A stretch of 19,847 nucleotides of DNA from Acidobacteriota bacterium (GTDB taxonomy: Bacteria; Actinomycetota; Acidimicrobiia; Acidimicrobiales; SHLQ01): positions 1-19,847 of the forward strand of contig JADFOM010000010.1 of the NCBI GenBank assembly GCA_022562835.1, read 5' to 3'. Within the stretch, counting starts at the first letter, position 1. Every line of letters begins with the position of its first letter. A program made the position numbers and the translations under genes. Below the pieces are notes generated by a model. The model did no database searches. It was given only the letters and a program-made list of their open reading frames with translations, and was not told the DNA's origin. This document shows positions 1 to 7,486 of this stretch, one piece after another.

Positions 1-1425
1 AGCGGCGGAACGGCCAAAACGATAGCTGCTGCCGGCGTCGAGGTCACCGATGTCGCCGATCTGACCGGCTACCCGGCAATTCTTGGTCACCGCGTCGTGA
101 CCTTGCATCCGTTGGTCCATGGCGCGCTGTTGGCCGATCCAACAGACCCGGATCATCAGGCTGACATGGCGGAATACGGCATCACGCCGATTTCGTTGGT
201 GGTGGCCAACCTCTACCCGTTCGGCGACCAGCCGGGAATCGAGATGATCGACATCGGCGGACCGACGATGGTGCGCGCTGCCGCGAAGAACCATGCCTAT
301 GTCGCAGTCGTCGTCGATCCGGGCGACTACGACGGCGTGCTCGAAGAACTCGAGGGTTCCTCGACCCTCGGAGCGTCGACTCGTCGATCGCTGGCGCGTA
401 AGGCGTTTGCGCACACCGCTGCCTATGACGCGGCGATCGTTGGCTGGCTCGACCAGATCGAGGACACCGGCGAGGGCGCAGACCCGCTGCCCGCCTCATT
501 GCATTTCGCCGCGCATCGCGTTCAGGATCTTCGTTATGGAGAGAATCCCCATCAGGTCGGCTCACGCTACCGATTCGAGGGAGCGCGGAGTTGGTGGGAC
601 GACTCGATACAGCACAGCGGCAAGGATCTTTCGTATCTCAATCTCTACGACACCGAGGCGGCGTGGCGACTCGTGTGGTCGCTCAGCAACGACCCGACGG
701 CGGTGGTGGTCAAGCACGCGAACCCATGCGGCGTTGCGGTAGGCGACGACATAGCGGTCGCCTACCAACGCGCTCATGCGTGCGATTCGACCTCCGCGTT
801 CGGTGGCATCATCGCAGTGAATCGTCCAGTGACGATCGCTATGGCGGAGGCGGTTTCGGAGATCTTTACCGAGGTGGTCGTCGCTCCGTCATTCGAGACT
901 GGCGCGCTCGAGAAACTCACCGAAAAGAAGAACCTCCGTGTTCTAGAGGCGAATGAGCCGTCGCAGCCCGAGCTGGATATCCGCTCGATAGACGGTGGTT
1001 TGCTCGTGCAGACCAGTGATCCTGTTTCGAGGGACGAATCCGAGTGGCAGGTAGTCACGGAGCGGGCGCCATCGGACGCGGAGATGGATGACTTGCGTCT
1101 CGCCTGGCAGATCTGCGCTCGGGTCACATCGAATACGATCGTGCTGGTTAAGGATCTTCAAGCGGTGGGAATCGGCGCCGGCCAACAGAACCGCCGCGAT
1201 GCAGGTCGGATCGCGGCGGACAAGGCGGCTGGTCGAGCAGCGGGCGGTGCCTGTGCCTCCGACGCGTTCTTTCCGTTCCGTGACGGACTCGATGCCGCCG
1301 CCGAGGCAGGCGCGACCGCGGTGATTCAGCCAGGTGGGTCGGTGCGCGACCCGGAGGTCATCGACGCAGCCAACGAAGCGGGCATGGCGATGGTGTTCAC
1401 CGGACAGCGGCATTTTCGGCACTAG
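1..1425 (+). CDS. purH: Bifunctional AICAR formyltransferase/IMP cyclohydrolase PurH, 5'-truncated by the window edge
   Basis: PurH catalyses the last two steps of de novo IMP synthesis in the cytosol, using 10-formyltetrahydrofolate. The frame is open from base 1 with no start, and the first residues (SGGTAKTIAAAG, then GHRVVTLHPLVHGALL) already match the IMP cyclohydrolase (MGS-like) domain. About 474 residues are visible, so only a few dozen N-terminal residues should be missing against the usual 510-530. The formyltransferase half shows LRYGENPHQ, the catalytic KHANPCG motif (Lys at visible residue 238), DSTSAFGGIIAVN and the C-terminal VGIGAGQQNR and SDAFFPFRDG segments. No internal disruption is seen. 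The TAG stop directly abuts a palindromic repeat at 1426. The family is certain; only the true start is unknown. Confidence 0.96.
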   Translation, partial: SGGTAKTIAAAGVEVTDVADLTGYPAILGHRVVTLHPLVHGALLADPTDPDHQADMAEYGITPISLVVANLYPFGDQPGIEMIDIGGPTMVRAAAKNHAYVAVVVDPGDYDGVLEELEGSSTLGASTRRSLARKAFAHTAAYDAAIVGWLDQIEDTGEGADPLPASLHFAAHRVQDLRYGENPHQVGSRYRFEGARSWWDDSIQHSGKDLSYLNLYDTEAAWRLVWSLSNDPTAVVVKHANPCGVAVGDDIAVAYQRAHACDSTSAFGGIIAVNRPVTIAMAEAVSEIFTEVVVAPSFETGALEKLTEKKNLRVLEANEPSQPELDIRSIDGGLLVQTSDPVSRDESEWQVVTERAPSDAEMDDLRLAWQICARVTSNTIVLVKDLQAVGIGAGQQNRRDAGRIAADKAAGRAAGGACASDAFFPFRDGLDAAAEAGATAVIQPGGSVRDPEVIDAANEAGMAMVFTGQRHFRH

Positions 1426-1456
1426 CGCGACCCTTTGGTCTGACACCGGGGTCGCG
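1426..1456 (+). repeat. 31-bp palindromic repeat, copy 1
   Basis: An 8-bp inverted repeat (CGCGACCC / GGGTCGCG) encloses the 15-nt loop TTTGGTCTGACACCG, in which GGT and ACC can pair further. It begins at the first base after the purH stop codon. The same 31 bases recur at 1461, 8487 and 16475. No T-run follows, so it is not a classical intrinsic terminator. Confidence 0.9.
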
Positions 1457-1460
1457 GTAG

Positions 1461-1491
1461 CGCGACCCTTTGGTCTGACACCGGGGTCGCG
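1461..1491 (+). repeat. 31-bp palindromic repeat, copy 2 (tandem to copy 1)
   Basis: This is identical to copy 1 over all 31 bases and separated from it by GTAG, giving a 35-bp period. The remaining sequence to metF (1492-1554) holds only the metF promoter box. Two adjacent hairpins could form in the purH 3' untranslated region. Confidence 0.9.
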
Positions 1492-1542
1492 GTGGCGAGC
1501 GCGAAAGGCCTAAACGCCTACACAAACCGGCCGCGCGTCTTC

Positions 1543-1548
1543 TAGCGT
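1543..1548 (+). promoter_or_regulatory. -10 box of metF (leaderless start)
   Basis: TAGCGT fits the actinobacterial TAnnnT -10 consensus and ends 6 nt before the metF ATG. Transcription would begin at or next to the start codon. No Shine-Dalgarno sequence is present, and no clear -35 element is visible. Confidence 0.6.
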
Positions 1549-1554
1549 TGAGTC

Positions 1555-2400
1555 ATGGCAACAATAGAGATCGTCGGCGGCAAGAAGACGTTGTCATTCG
1601 AGTTCTTTCCTCCAAAAACTCCTGAGGCAGAGCAAACCCTCCGCGAGACGGTGGACGCACTCGCCTATCGAAAGCCCCTATTCGTGTCGGTCACGTACGG
1701 CGCTGGTGGATCGATCATTGACCGGACCCGCGACGTCGTTGTCGACCTCGCGGCGAGCTACCCATTTGCGGTCATGCCGCATCTCACTTGCGTTGGGCAT
1801 AGTGAAGACGAAGTGAACATGTTGCTCGACGACTACGCCGACAACGGCATCGATAACATGCTCGCCCTCGCCGGCGACCCGCCCGCTGGCGGGTCCGATC
1901 CCGGGGGCGATTTTCGGTTCGCCAGCGAACTGGTCGAACAGATAAAGGCGCACCGACATGGTTTCAAGATCGGCGTCGCCGCGTTCCCCGAGGTCCATCC
2001 CCGCTCCACCGATCGAAAGGTCGATCGCGAACATCTCGCACGAAAACTCGAGTCCGCAGACTTCGGGATCTCACAATTCTTCTTCGACCCCGAACACTAT
2101 GTGCGAATGATCGAAGAACTCGACGCGCTCGGCTGCGACACGCCGGTGTTACCCGGCATCATCCCGGTTATCAACCCGACGACGATCCGTCGCTTCGCCG
2201 ACATGAACGAGGCAAAGGTCGACGAGGACCTGTGGACACGACTCGAACGAGCCGATGAGCACGATCGTCTTTCGATAGCGGTCGAGCACGCAGCGACGAT
2301 GGCAACCACTCTGCTCGAGGCCGGGGCGCCAGGTCTGCACTTCTATGCACTTAACCGTGCGGACGCCGTCTCCGGCATTCTCGATCTGATCGGTTGGTAG
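1555..2400 (+). CDS. metF: Methylenetetrahydrofolate reductase MetF
   Basis: MetF reduces 5,10-methylene-THF to 5-methyl-THF with a flavin cofactor, supplying methyl groups for methionine. The 281 residues cover the full TIM-barrel family length. Visible motifs are SFEFFPPKT (catalytic Glu16), SVTYGAGGS (46-53), PHLTC (75-79), AAFPEVHP, QFFFD, LPGIIPVINP and GLHFYALNR near the end. In the FAD-binding loop the usual LRGD reads LALAGDPP (residues 103-110), so the Arg is Ala106 while Asp108 is kept. The ATG at 1555 is chosen because it follows a -10 box by 6 nt and the conserved N-terminus starts straight after it. It lies downstream of purH, another folate enzyme gene, but probably has its own promoter. 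Confidence 0.95.
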   Translation: MATIEIVGGKKTLSFEFFPPKTPEAEQTLRETVDALAYRKPLFVSVTYGAGGSIIDRTRDVVVDLAASYPFAVMPHLTCVGHSEDEVNMLLDDYADNGIDNMLALAGDPPAGGSDPGGDFRFASELVEQIKAHRHGFKIGVAAFPEVHPRSTDRKVDREHLARKLESADFGISQFFFDPEHYVRMIEELDALGCDTPVLPGIIPVINPTTIRRFADMNEAKVDEDLWTRLERADEHDRLSIAVEHAATMATTLLEAGAPGLHFYALNRADAVSGILDLIGW

Positions 2401-2439
2401 ACGTTGCGGGTCAGAACCACAGTGCTCGGTTCGATCTCG

Positions 2440-2445
2440 TAGGAT
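2440..2445 (+). promoter_or_regulatory. -10 box of icd (leaderless start)
   Basis: TAGGAT fits TAnnnT and ends 6 nt before the second of two adjacent ATG codons (2452), but only 3 nt before the first (2449). The AGGA inside it could be mistaken for a ribosome binding site. The spacing favours leaderless initiation at 2452. Confidence 0.55.
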
Positions 2446-2451
2446 CGCATG

Positions 2452-3648
2452 ATGGCAAACAAGATCACCCTCAACGGCGACGGTTCCCTCGAGGTCCCCG
2501 ATTCACCCATCATTCCCTTCATCGAAGGCGACGGCAGCGGTGTCGACATTTGGCCAGCTGCTCGCCACGTACTCGACGCCGCCGCGGCAAAGCACGGCCG
2601 TACGGTCGAGTGGCGTGAGGTTCTCGCGGGGGAGAAGGCGTTCAACGAGACCGGTGAATGGCTTCCCCAGGAAACTATCGAAACCTTTCAGGAATACCTC
2701 ATCGGCATCAAGGGACCACTGACAACGCCGATCGGCGGCGGTTTCCGCAGCCTCAACGTTGCGATTCGTCAGATCCTCGACCTCTACGTCTGCCTGCGTC
2801 CGGTGCGCTGGTTCCCGGGCGTGCCCTCTCCGGTCAAGCGGCCCCAGGATGTCGACATGGTGATCTTTCGCGAGAACACCGAGGACATCTACGCTGGTCT
2901 TGAGGTTGAGGCATTCACGCCAGAGGCCAAGAAGCTGCGTGACCTGCTGAAGGATTCGTTCGGGTGGGAGATACGTGAAGACTCGGGCATAGGCATCAAG
3001 CCCATCTCAAAATCGGGCTCGCAGCGACTACAGCGTGCTGCGCTCAACTATGCGATCGAGCGCGGGCGCAACCGTGTGACCTGGGTTCACAAGGGCAATA
3101 TCATGAAATACACCGAGGGCGCGTTTCGGAAGTGGGGCTACGAGCTGGTCACCGAGGAGTTCTCTGACAAGGCTGTCGGATGGGAAGACTGTGGCGGAGA
3201 CTCTGGCGACAAGATTCTCGTCTCCGATGTCATTGCTGACATCGCGCTTCAGCAGGTGTTGACCCGTCCAAAGGAGTTCGAGGTGATCGCGACGATGAAC
3301 CTCAACGGGGATTACCTCTCCGACGCTCTCGCGGCGCAGGTCGGCGGTATCGGCATCGCACCGGGTGGCAATGCCAACTACGTCACCGGGCATGGCATTT
3401 TTGAGGCGACACATGGCACCGCACCGAAGTACGCGGGCCAGGACAAGGTGAATCCGTCCTCAGTTCTATTGTCGGGTGTGTTGATGTTTGAACACATCGG
3501 CTGGAGCGACGCTGCGGCCGATATTGAACGCGCTCTCGAGGCGACGATTGCTGACAAGGTGGTCACCTACGATTTCGCCCGTCAGATGGAAGACGCGACC
3601 GAGGTCAAGTGCTCCGAGTTCGCGTCCGCGATCGTGGACCGGCTCTGA
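2452..3648 (+). CDS. icd: NADP-dependent isocitrate dehydrogenase, homodimeric E. coli type
   Basis: Icd oxidatively decarboxylates isocitrate to 2-oxoglutarate in the TCA cycle. The 398-residue protein aligns end to end with E. coli Icd. Substrate residues are present as GGGFRSLNVAIRQ (Ser100, Asn102, Arg106), Arg116, Arg140, Tyr147 and Lys214 in HKGNIMKYTEG. Metal ligands are Asp263, Asp287 and Asp291 (NLNGDYLSD). The NADP-specificity set seen in E. coli is intact: Lys326-Tyr327 in GTAPKYAGQDKVNP, Val333, Tyr373 and Arg377. Hence NADP rather than NAD is predicted. It is not the roughly 80-kDa monomeric IDH found in many other actinobacteria. An upstream ATG at 2449 would add one residue. 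The 3' end overlaps the proposed start of the next ABC gene by 40 nt. Confidence 0.96.
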   Translation: MANKITLNGDGSLEVPDSPIIPFIEGDGSGVDIWPAARHVLDAAAAKHGRTVEWREVLAGEKAFNETGEWLPQETIETFQEYLIGIKGPLTTPIGGGFRSLNVAIRQILDLYVCLRPVRWFPGVPSPVKRPQDVDMVIFRENTEDIYAGLEVEAFTPEAKKLRDLLKDSFGWEIREDSGIGIKPISKSGSQRLQRAALNYAIERGRNRVTWVHKGNIMKYTEGAFRKWGYELVTEEFSDKAVGWEDCGGDSGDKILVSDVIADIALQQVLTRPKEFEVIATMNLNGDYLSDALAAQVGGIGIAPGGNANYVTGHGIFEATHGTAPKYAGQDKVNPSSVLLSGVLMFEHIGWSDAAADIERALEATIADKVVTYDFARQMEDATEVKCSEFASAIVDRL

Positions 3649-5423
3649 GTCTTACAGAACCACTCGCTGAGGGAGCAGCCACCCTGGGCCTCTATCGGCG
3701 CGGCGCGAAACTGATCTGGCGATCGGTCAGAACACACCCCGGTCCCCACTTCTTGGGGATCATGGGTGCGAATCTTTACGCTCTCGCTGCGGTGTTTTAC
3801 ACCTACGTTGTTGGACGGATTATCGACGACGTGATCATCCCCGAACTCGCAGGTAGTGGTGCCGCAGATGGTGCACTGCGCGACGCCGTGATCGCGTTGA
3901 TGGCTGTGGCGTTGGTGCGTGCGGTGACCGTCGTTGCTCGTCGCTATTTCGCTGCCATGGCCGAGTACCGCACGCAGCGGTCGTGGCGCCATGACATCTT
4001 CAACGGTTACCTCGACGCGCCGCTCGCGTTTCACCGTCAACGGTCGGCGGGGGAGCGGTTGGCACACCTCGACGCCGACATGATGACGTCGACGATGGTG
4101 CTTAAACCACTGCCGTTTTCGATCAGCGTGCTTGCGCTCGTCGTGTTCGCGGTCATCTCGCTAGCGCTGATTCATTGGTCGCTGGCCATCCTCGGCGCCG
4201 TGTTGTTCCCAAGTCTTGCGATGTTCAGCCACTTCTACAGCCGTCGTGTTGAGCGGCCCGCGGCGGAGGCACAGCATCAGATCGGCCGGATTTCATCGAT
4301 CGCCCATGAAAGCTACGACGGTGTGCTGGTCGTCAAGACCCTCGGCCGTGAAGCCGCGGAGGTGCAGCGCCTCGAGGACGCTTCGGAAGAACTTCGTGAG
4401 GCCCGAGTGCGGGTCGCAAAATTACGGGGCACGTTCGAACCCGTGATCGAGGCGATGCCGAACCTAGCGGTGCTGTTGTTGTTGGCCATGGGTGGGTGGC
4501 TGGTGTCGACCGATAGCGCAACGATCGGTCAAATAGTGCAGGCGATGATCTTGTTCCTCATGTTGGCGTTGCCTATGAGGGTGATGGGGTTCCTGCTCGA
4601 AGAGATGCCTCGCTCGGTCGTTGCGTTGGACCGGATCGACGAGACGATGCATCAAGCCGCAACCACGCCGGGGCCTCGCGCCGATGATCTGCTTGAGCAA
4701 GACGCTGATGAACGGGTGCTTGCTGCGGTGTCTGTGGAGGGCGTGTCCTTCGGGTTCGGTGAGGTCGAAATCGTTGATGATGTGAGCTTCACAGTCGCAT
4801 CCGGCGAAATCCTCGCCATCGTTGGTCCGACCGGCTCGGGCAAGTCGACGCTCATGCATCTCCTGGCTTCGCTCTATCTACCGGATTCTGGCGCGGTGCG
4901 CTTCGTCGCGACCGACGCGGATGGCCGACCCGATGGTGTCGTATCGGTGTTTCAGGAGGCCTACCTCTTCGCCGAAAGCGTCCGCGAGAATCTGACCCTC
5001 GGCGCAGAGATCTCCGATGTCGATATCAACGATGCGTTGAGACGCTGTCGAGCCGACGACTTCGTCGCCGCGCTGCCAGACGGTCTCGAAACCGTCGTCG
5101 GTGAGCGGGGACAGTCATTGTCGGGTGGTCAGCGGCAACGGCTGGCCCTAGCCCGCGCGATATTGCGTCGCCCGAAGGTTCTCCTCGTCGACGACGCAAC
5201 CTCGGCTGTCGATCCCACGATCGAGGCCGAGATCCTCGAATCACTGCGTGAGGATCTTTCATCGATGGTCATTGTCGCATACCGACTCTCGACGATCCGT
5301 CTCGCGGACCGGGTGATCTACCTAGACGGGGGCAGGGTTGTCGCCAGCGGAACCCACGAGGAATTGATGGCCGAGCCGGGCTACGCAGCGTTGATCCGGG
5401 CCTATGAGGTCGCGCAGATATGA
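3609..5423 (+). CDS. ABC exporter half-transporter (permease plus ATPase) with degenerate catalytic residues
   Basis: This is a 604-residue half-transporter: an N-terminal membrane domain with about six helices (first near residues 55-72, last near 308-330), then an ATPase domain. The ATPase carries Walker A GPTGSGKST (406-414), signature LSGGQ (504-508) and Walker B LLVDDATSAVD. The residue after the Walker B Asp528 is Asp529 rather than the catalytic Glu, and the switch His is Tyr558 (VAYRLST). Such changes mark the degenerate half of heterodimeric exporters of the TM287/288 or BmrCD kind. The GTG start at 3609 lies inside icd with GAGG 4 nt upstream. The next ATG (3762) would remove the elbow helix before TM1, so the long form is preferred. 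Its stop overlaps the next gene as ATGA, so a coupled pair is expected. The substrate cannot be told. Confidence 0.88.
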   Translation: MLRVRVRDRGPALSLTEPLAEGAATLGLYRRGAKLIWRSVRTHPGPHFLGIMGANLYALAAVFYTYVVGRIIDDVIIPELAGSGAADGALRDAVIALMAVALVRAVTVVARRYFAAMAEYRTQRSWRHDIFNGYLDAPLAFHRQRSAGERLAHLDADMMTSTMVLKPLPFSISVLALVVFAVISLALIHWSLAILGAVLFPSLAMFSHFYSRRVERPAAEAQHQIGRISSIAHESYDGVLVVKTLGREAAEVQRLEDASEELREARVRVAKLRGTFEPVIEAMPNLAVLLLLAMGGWLVSTDSATIGQIVQAMILFLMLALPMRVMGFLLEEMPRSVVALDRIDETMHQAATTPGPRADDLLEQDADERVLAAVSVEGVSFGFGEVEIVDDVSFTVASGEILAIVGPTGSGKSTLMHLLASLYLPDSGAVRFVATDADGRPDGVVSVFQEAYLFAESVRENLTLGAEISDVDINDALRRCRADDFVAALPDGLETVVGERGQSLSGGQRQRLALARAILRRPKVLLVDDATSAVDPTIEAEILESLREDLSSMVIVAYRLSTIRLADRVIYLDGGRVVASGTHEELMAEPGYAALIRAYEVAQI

Positions 5424-6850
5424 ACCGTACGAATGGACCTAGCGACGACATCCACCAGGACAGCGAATCGGTGGAGGAGCGCGCTGATTCGCCCAGGAAC
5501 GAACTGAGATCGAGCCCGTCAGATCTCCGACCTGAGCAAGCTGAGCCTTACAACCTCTTACATGGGACAGACCCGAGGGGTCCGAACGATCTCGGCGTGA
5601 GCGAAGCCGGACCCTCCGACGGATCGACCGAGTTCGTCGACGAAGAGGTCGACCTGCGTGCCATCGAGATTCTACGGCGTGGGCTCAAGATGTCGCCGGA
5701 GCTGCGCGTGGGCTTGAGGTTGACCATTGTCATGGCCCTGGTGGGGGCGGTCGGCAAACTCACCGTTCCGGTGGTCACACAGGTCGTGCTGGACAAGGGT
5801 TTCCCCGACGCAGGATTCAGGGCTGTGTTCGTCTACAGCGCCTGTGCGGTCGTGGCGCTGGCGGTGATTGGCACGATGGCGCTTAACCGCCTCACCTACA
5901 TTCGGCTCGCGAAATCCGCCGAGATGGCCCTCAAGAACCTGCGGGTCAATACGTTTGCGCACATCCATCGCCTGAGTTTGGCCAAACATACGGCGAACCG
6001 CATGGGTCAACTCACCGCCCGGGTGACCTCCGACGTCGAGACGCTGGCCCAGTTCGCGTCCTGGGGTGCGATCTCATGGATCATCAACTCGGCATTGATC
6101 GTCGGCACGCTCTCCGTCATGGTGTTCTACTCGTGGCAGCTCACGCTCATCACCGTCGCTGTCTACGTGCCCATCGTCCCGATCATGCGGGCGATTCAGC
6201 GTCGACAACTCCGCGCCTATGCGAGGGTTCGAGAACGGGTGGGTGAAACACTCGACATCGGGTCCGAGACCGTGTCGGGAGCGGCGGTCGTACGCTCCTA
6301 CAACTACACGAGTCGGCTTCGTGCAAGGGCGCAGCTCGCCGTGAGCAGGCAATACCGCGACCAGCTCTCAGCCCACAAATACTTTGCATTCCTCTTTCCT
6401 ATCGCGGACATGTTCTCCGCCCTCGCGATGGCGATCGTGGTGGTCGTTGGTGTGAACAACGGTCTCGATTGGGGGATTACCGACGGCGAACTGGTCGCGT
6501 TCCTGTTTCTGCTGAACCTGCTGTTGAATCCGATCTCCGAACTCGGTGAGGTGCTCGATCAGACTCAGACCGCACTCTCGGGCTGGGCGAAGATCCTTTC
6601 CGTATTCGACATGGAGGTCGAGGTTGTCGAACCTTCGGCGCCAGTTCCGGTGCGGCCTGGTCCTGTCGAGGTGACCGTCGATCGGGTTCGGTTCCGCTAC
6701 GACAGCGGAGAGGATGTGCTGCACGATGTCTCGTTCCAGATACCTGCAGAGACCAACGTGGCGATAGTCGGCCAGACCGGGTCGGGCAAGACGACTATGG
6801 CGAAGCTGCTGTGCGACTCGCAGATCCGACCGTCGGCGAGATTCGCATAA
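5420..6850 (+). CDS. ABC exporter partner subunit, N-terminal piece (membrane domain to Walker A), ended by a frameshift
   Basis: The ATG overlaps the stop of the upstream ABC gene (ATGA). The first 80 or so residues are acidic, polar and probably disordered. The exporter membrane domain follows from about residue 97, and the start of the ATPase domain includes Walker A GQTGSGKTT (451-459). Homology stops at AKLL (about residue 464), after which the frame gives an unrelated tail and a TAA at 6848. The expected continuation (RLADPTVGEIRISG) sits in another frame from 6811. One missing base near 6809-6812 explains this: restoring a G would read AKLLVRLADP and give one protein of about 659 residues ending at 7398. 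A real mutation or a sequencing error is possible. Confidence 0.85.
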   Translation: MNRTNGPSDDIHQDSESVEERADSPRNELRSSPSDLRPEQAEPYNLLHGTDPRGPNDLGVSEAGPSDGSTEFVDEEVDLRAIEILRRGLKMSPELRVGLRLTIVMALVGAVGKLTVPVVTQVVLDKGFPDAGFRAVFVYSACAVVALAVIGTMALNRLTYIRLAKSAEMALKNLRVNTFAHIHRLSLAKHTANRMGQLTARVTSDVETLAQFASWGAISWIINSALIVGTLSVMVFYSWQLTLITVAVYVPIVPIMRAIQRRQLRAYARVRERVGETLDIGSETVSGAAVVRSYNYTSRLRARAQLAVSRQYRDQLSAHKYFAFLFPIADMFSALAMAIVVVVGVNNGLDWGITDGELVAFLFLLNLLLNPISELGEVLDQTQTALSGWAKILSVFDMEVEVVEPSAPVPVRPGPVEVTVDRVRFRYDSGEDVLHDVSFQIPAETNVAIVGQTGSGKTTMAKLLCDSQIRPSARFA

Positions 6851-7398
6851 GTGGCGTGCCGCTTCACCTGATGAGCCGCCAGGACCGTGTCGATCACATT
6901 CGTATGGTCCCCCAGGACGGGTTCCTGTTCGGTGGCAGCGTCGCTGACAACGTCGCGATGGGGCATCCGAACACGACCGACGAAGAGGTAGCGGCCTCCT
7001 TTCGCCGACTCGATCTGCAATGGTGGGTGGAACGACTACCCGATGGCCTCGAAACGTACGTCGGTGAACGTGGTGAGTCACTTTCGGTTGGTGAACGCCA
7101 GCTCGTCGCCCTCGCCCGTGCTCAGGTTGGAAACCCTGGCCTACTGATTCTGGACGAGGCGACTAGCTCGGTTGACCCCGAAACTGAACAGGCGCTCGCG
7201 GGGGCGCTCGATCGGCTCGCGGAGGGGCGTACGACCATCTCGATCGCTCACCGGCTGAGCACCGCAGAGCGAGCTGATGTTGTCTATGTGTTCGACCAGG
7301 GCAAGATTGTCGAGTTTGGTCATCACGACGAGCTGGTCGCGTTTGGTGGGGTCTATGCCGGACTCTACGAATCATGGCTCGGCAACACGAGGGTCTAA
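6811..7398 (+). CDS. ABC exporter partner subunit, C-terminal ATPase piece (frameshifted continuation of 5420-6850)
   Basis: This frame carries the rest of the ATPase domain: Q-loop VPQDG, signature LSVGE (91-95 counted from 6811), Walker B LLILDEATSSVD with the catalytic Glu (116), and SIAHRLST with the switch His (147). Walker A is missing because it lies in the upstream frame, so this piece alone cannot be a working ATPase. The GTG at 6811 is only the first possible start in the frame and has no convincing ribosome binding site. Unlike its partner, this subunit has the intact Glu and His, while its signature is off-consensus. If the shift is real, the exporter loses its competent ATP site. 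Confidence 0.8.
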   Translation: MRLADPTVGEIRISGVPLHLMSRQDRVDHIRMVPQDGFLFGGSVADNVAMGHPNTTDEEVAASFRRLDLQWWVERLPDGLETYVGERGESLSVGERQLVALARAQVGNPGLLILDEATSSVDPETEQALAGALDRLAEGRTTISIAHRLSTAERADVVYVFDQGKIVEFGHHDELVAFGGVYAGLYESWLGNTRV

Positions 7399-7448
7399 TC
7401 CGGTCGGTTGCGGGCGGCTCCGCTTCTTTGTGCTGTGAGGCAGCCCGG

Positions 7449-7454
7449 TACGCT
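7449..7454 (+). promoter_or_regulatory. Candidate -10 box of mdh
   Basis: TACGCT fits TAnnnT and lies 32 nt before the mdh ATG, which would give a short leader of about 25 nt. TTGTGC at 7428-7433 is a weak -35 candidate with a 15-nt spacer. Base-level support only. Confidence 0.35.
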
Positions 7455-7474
7455 CGGCGGCGACCTTCGCTGAC

Positions 7475-7479
7475 AGGAG
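7475..7479 (+). promoter_or_regulatory. Ribosome binding site of mdh
   Basis: AGGAG is followed by 7 nt and then the ATG at 7487. This fixes the start of mdh and contrasts with the leaderless genes nearby. Confidence 0.7.
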
Positions 7480-7486
7480 TACGAAA

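Noticed and set aside
1457..1460. GTAG before repeat copy 2 as the conserved tetranucleotide of RAYT-linked REP elements
   Set aside because: The equivalent bases differ before copies 1, 3 and 4 (CTAG, GTTG, CACC-type), so the mark is not conserved.
1426..1491. CRISPR array
   Set aside because: There are only two units, the spacer is 4 nt, and the same unit occurs alone elsewhere.
6800..6815. Programmed -1 ribosomal frameshift in the second ABC subunit
   Set aside because: No X-XXY-YYZ slippery heptamer or downstream pseudoknot is evident, and a one-base deletion explains the data more simply.
6368..7081. 237-codon open frame on the minus strand opposite the second ABC subunit
   Set aside because: It is rich in Arg and His with no family features, and lies antisense to clear ABC domains.
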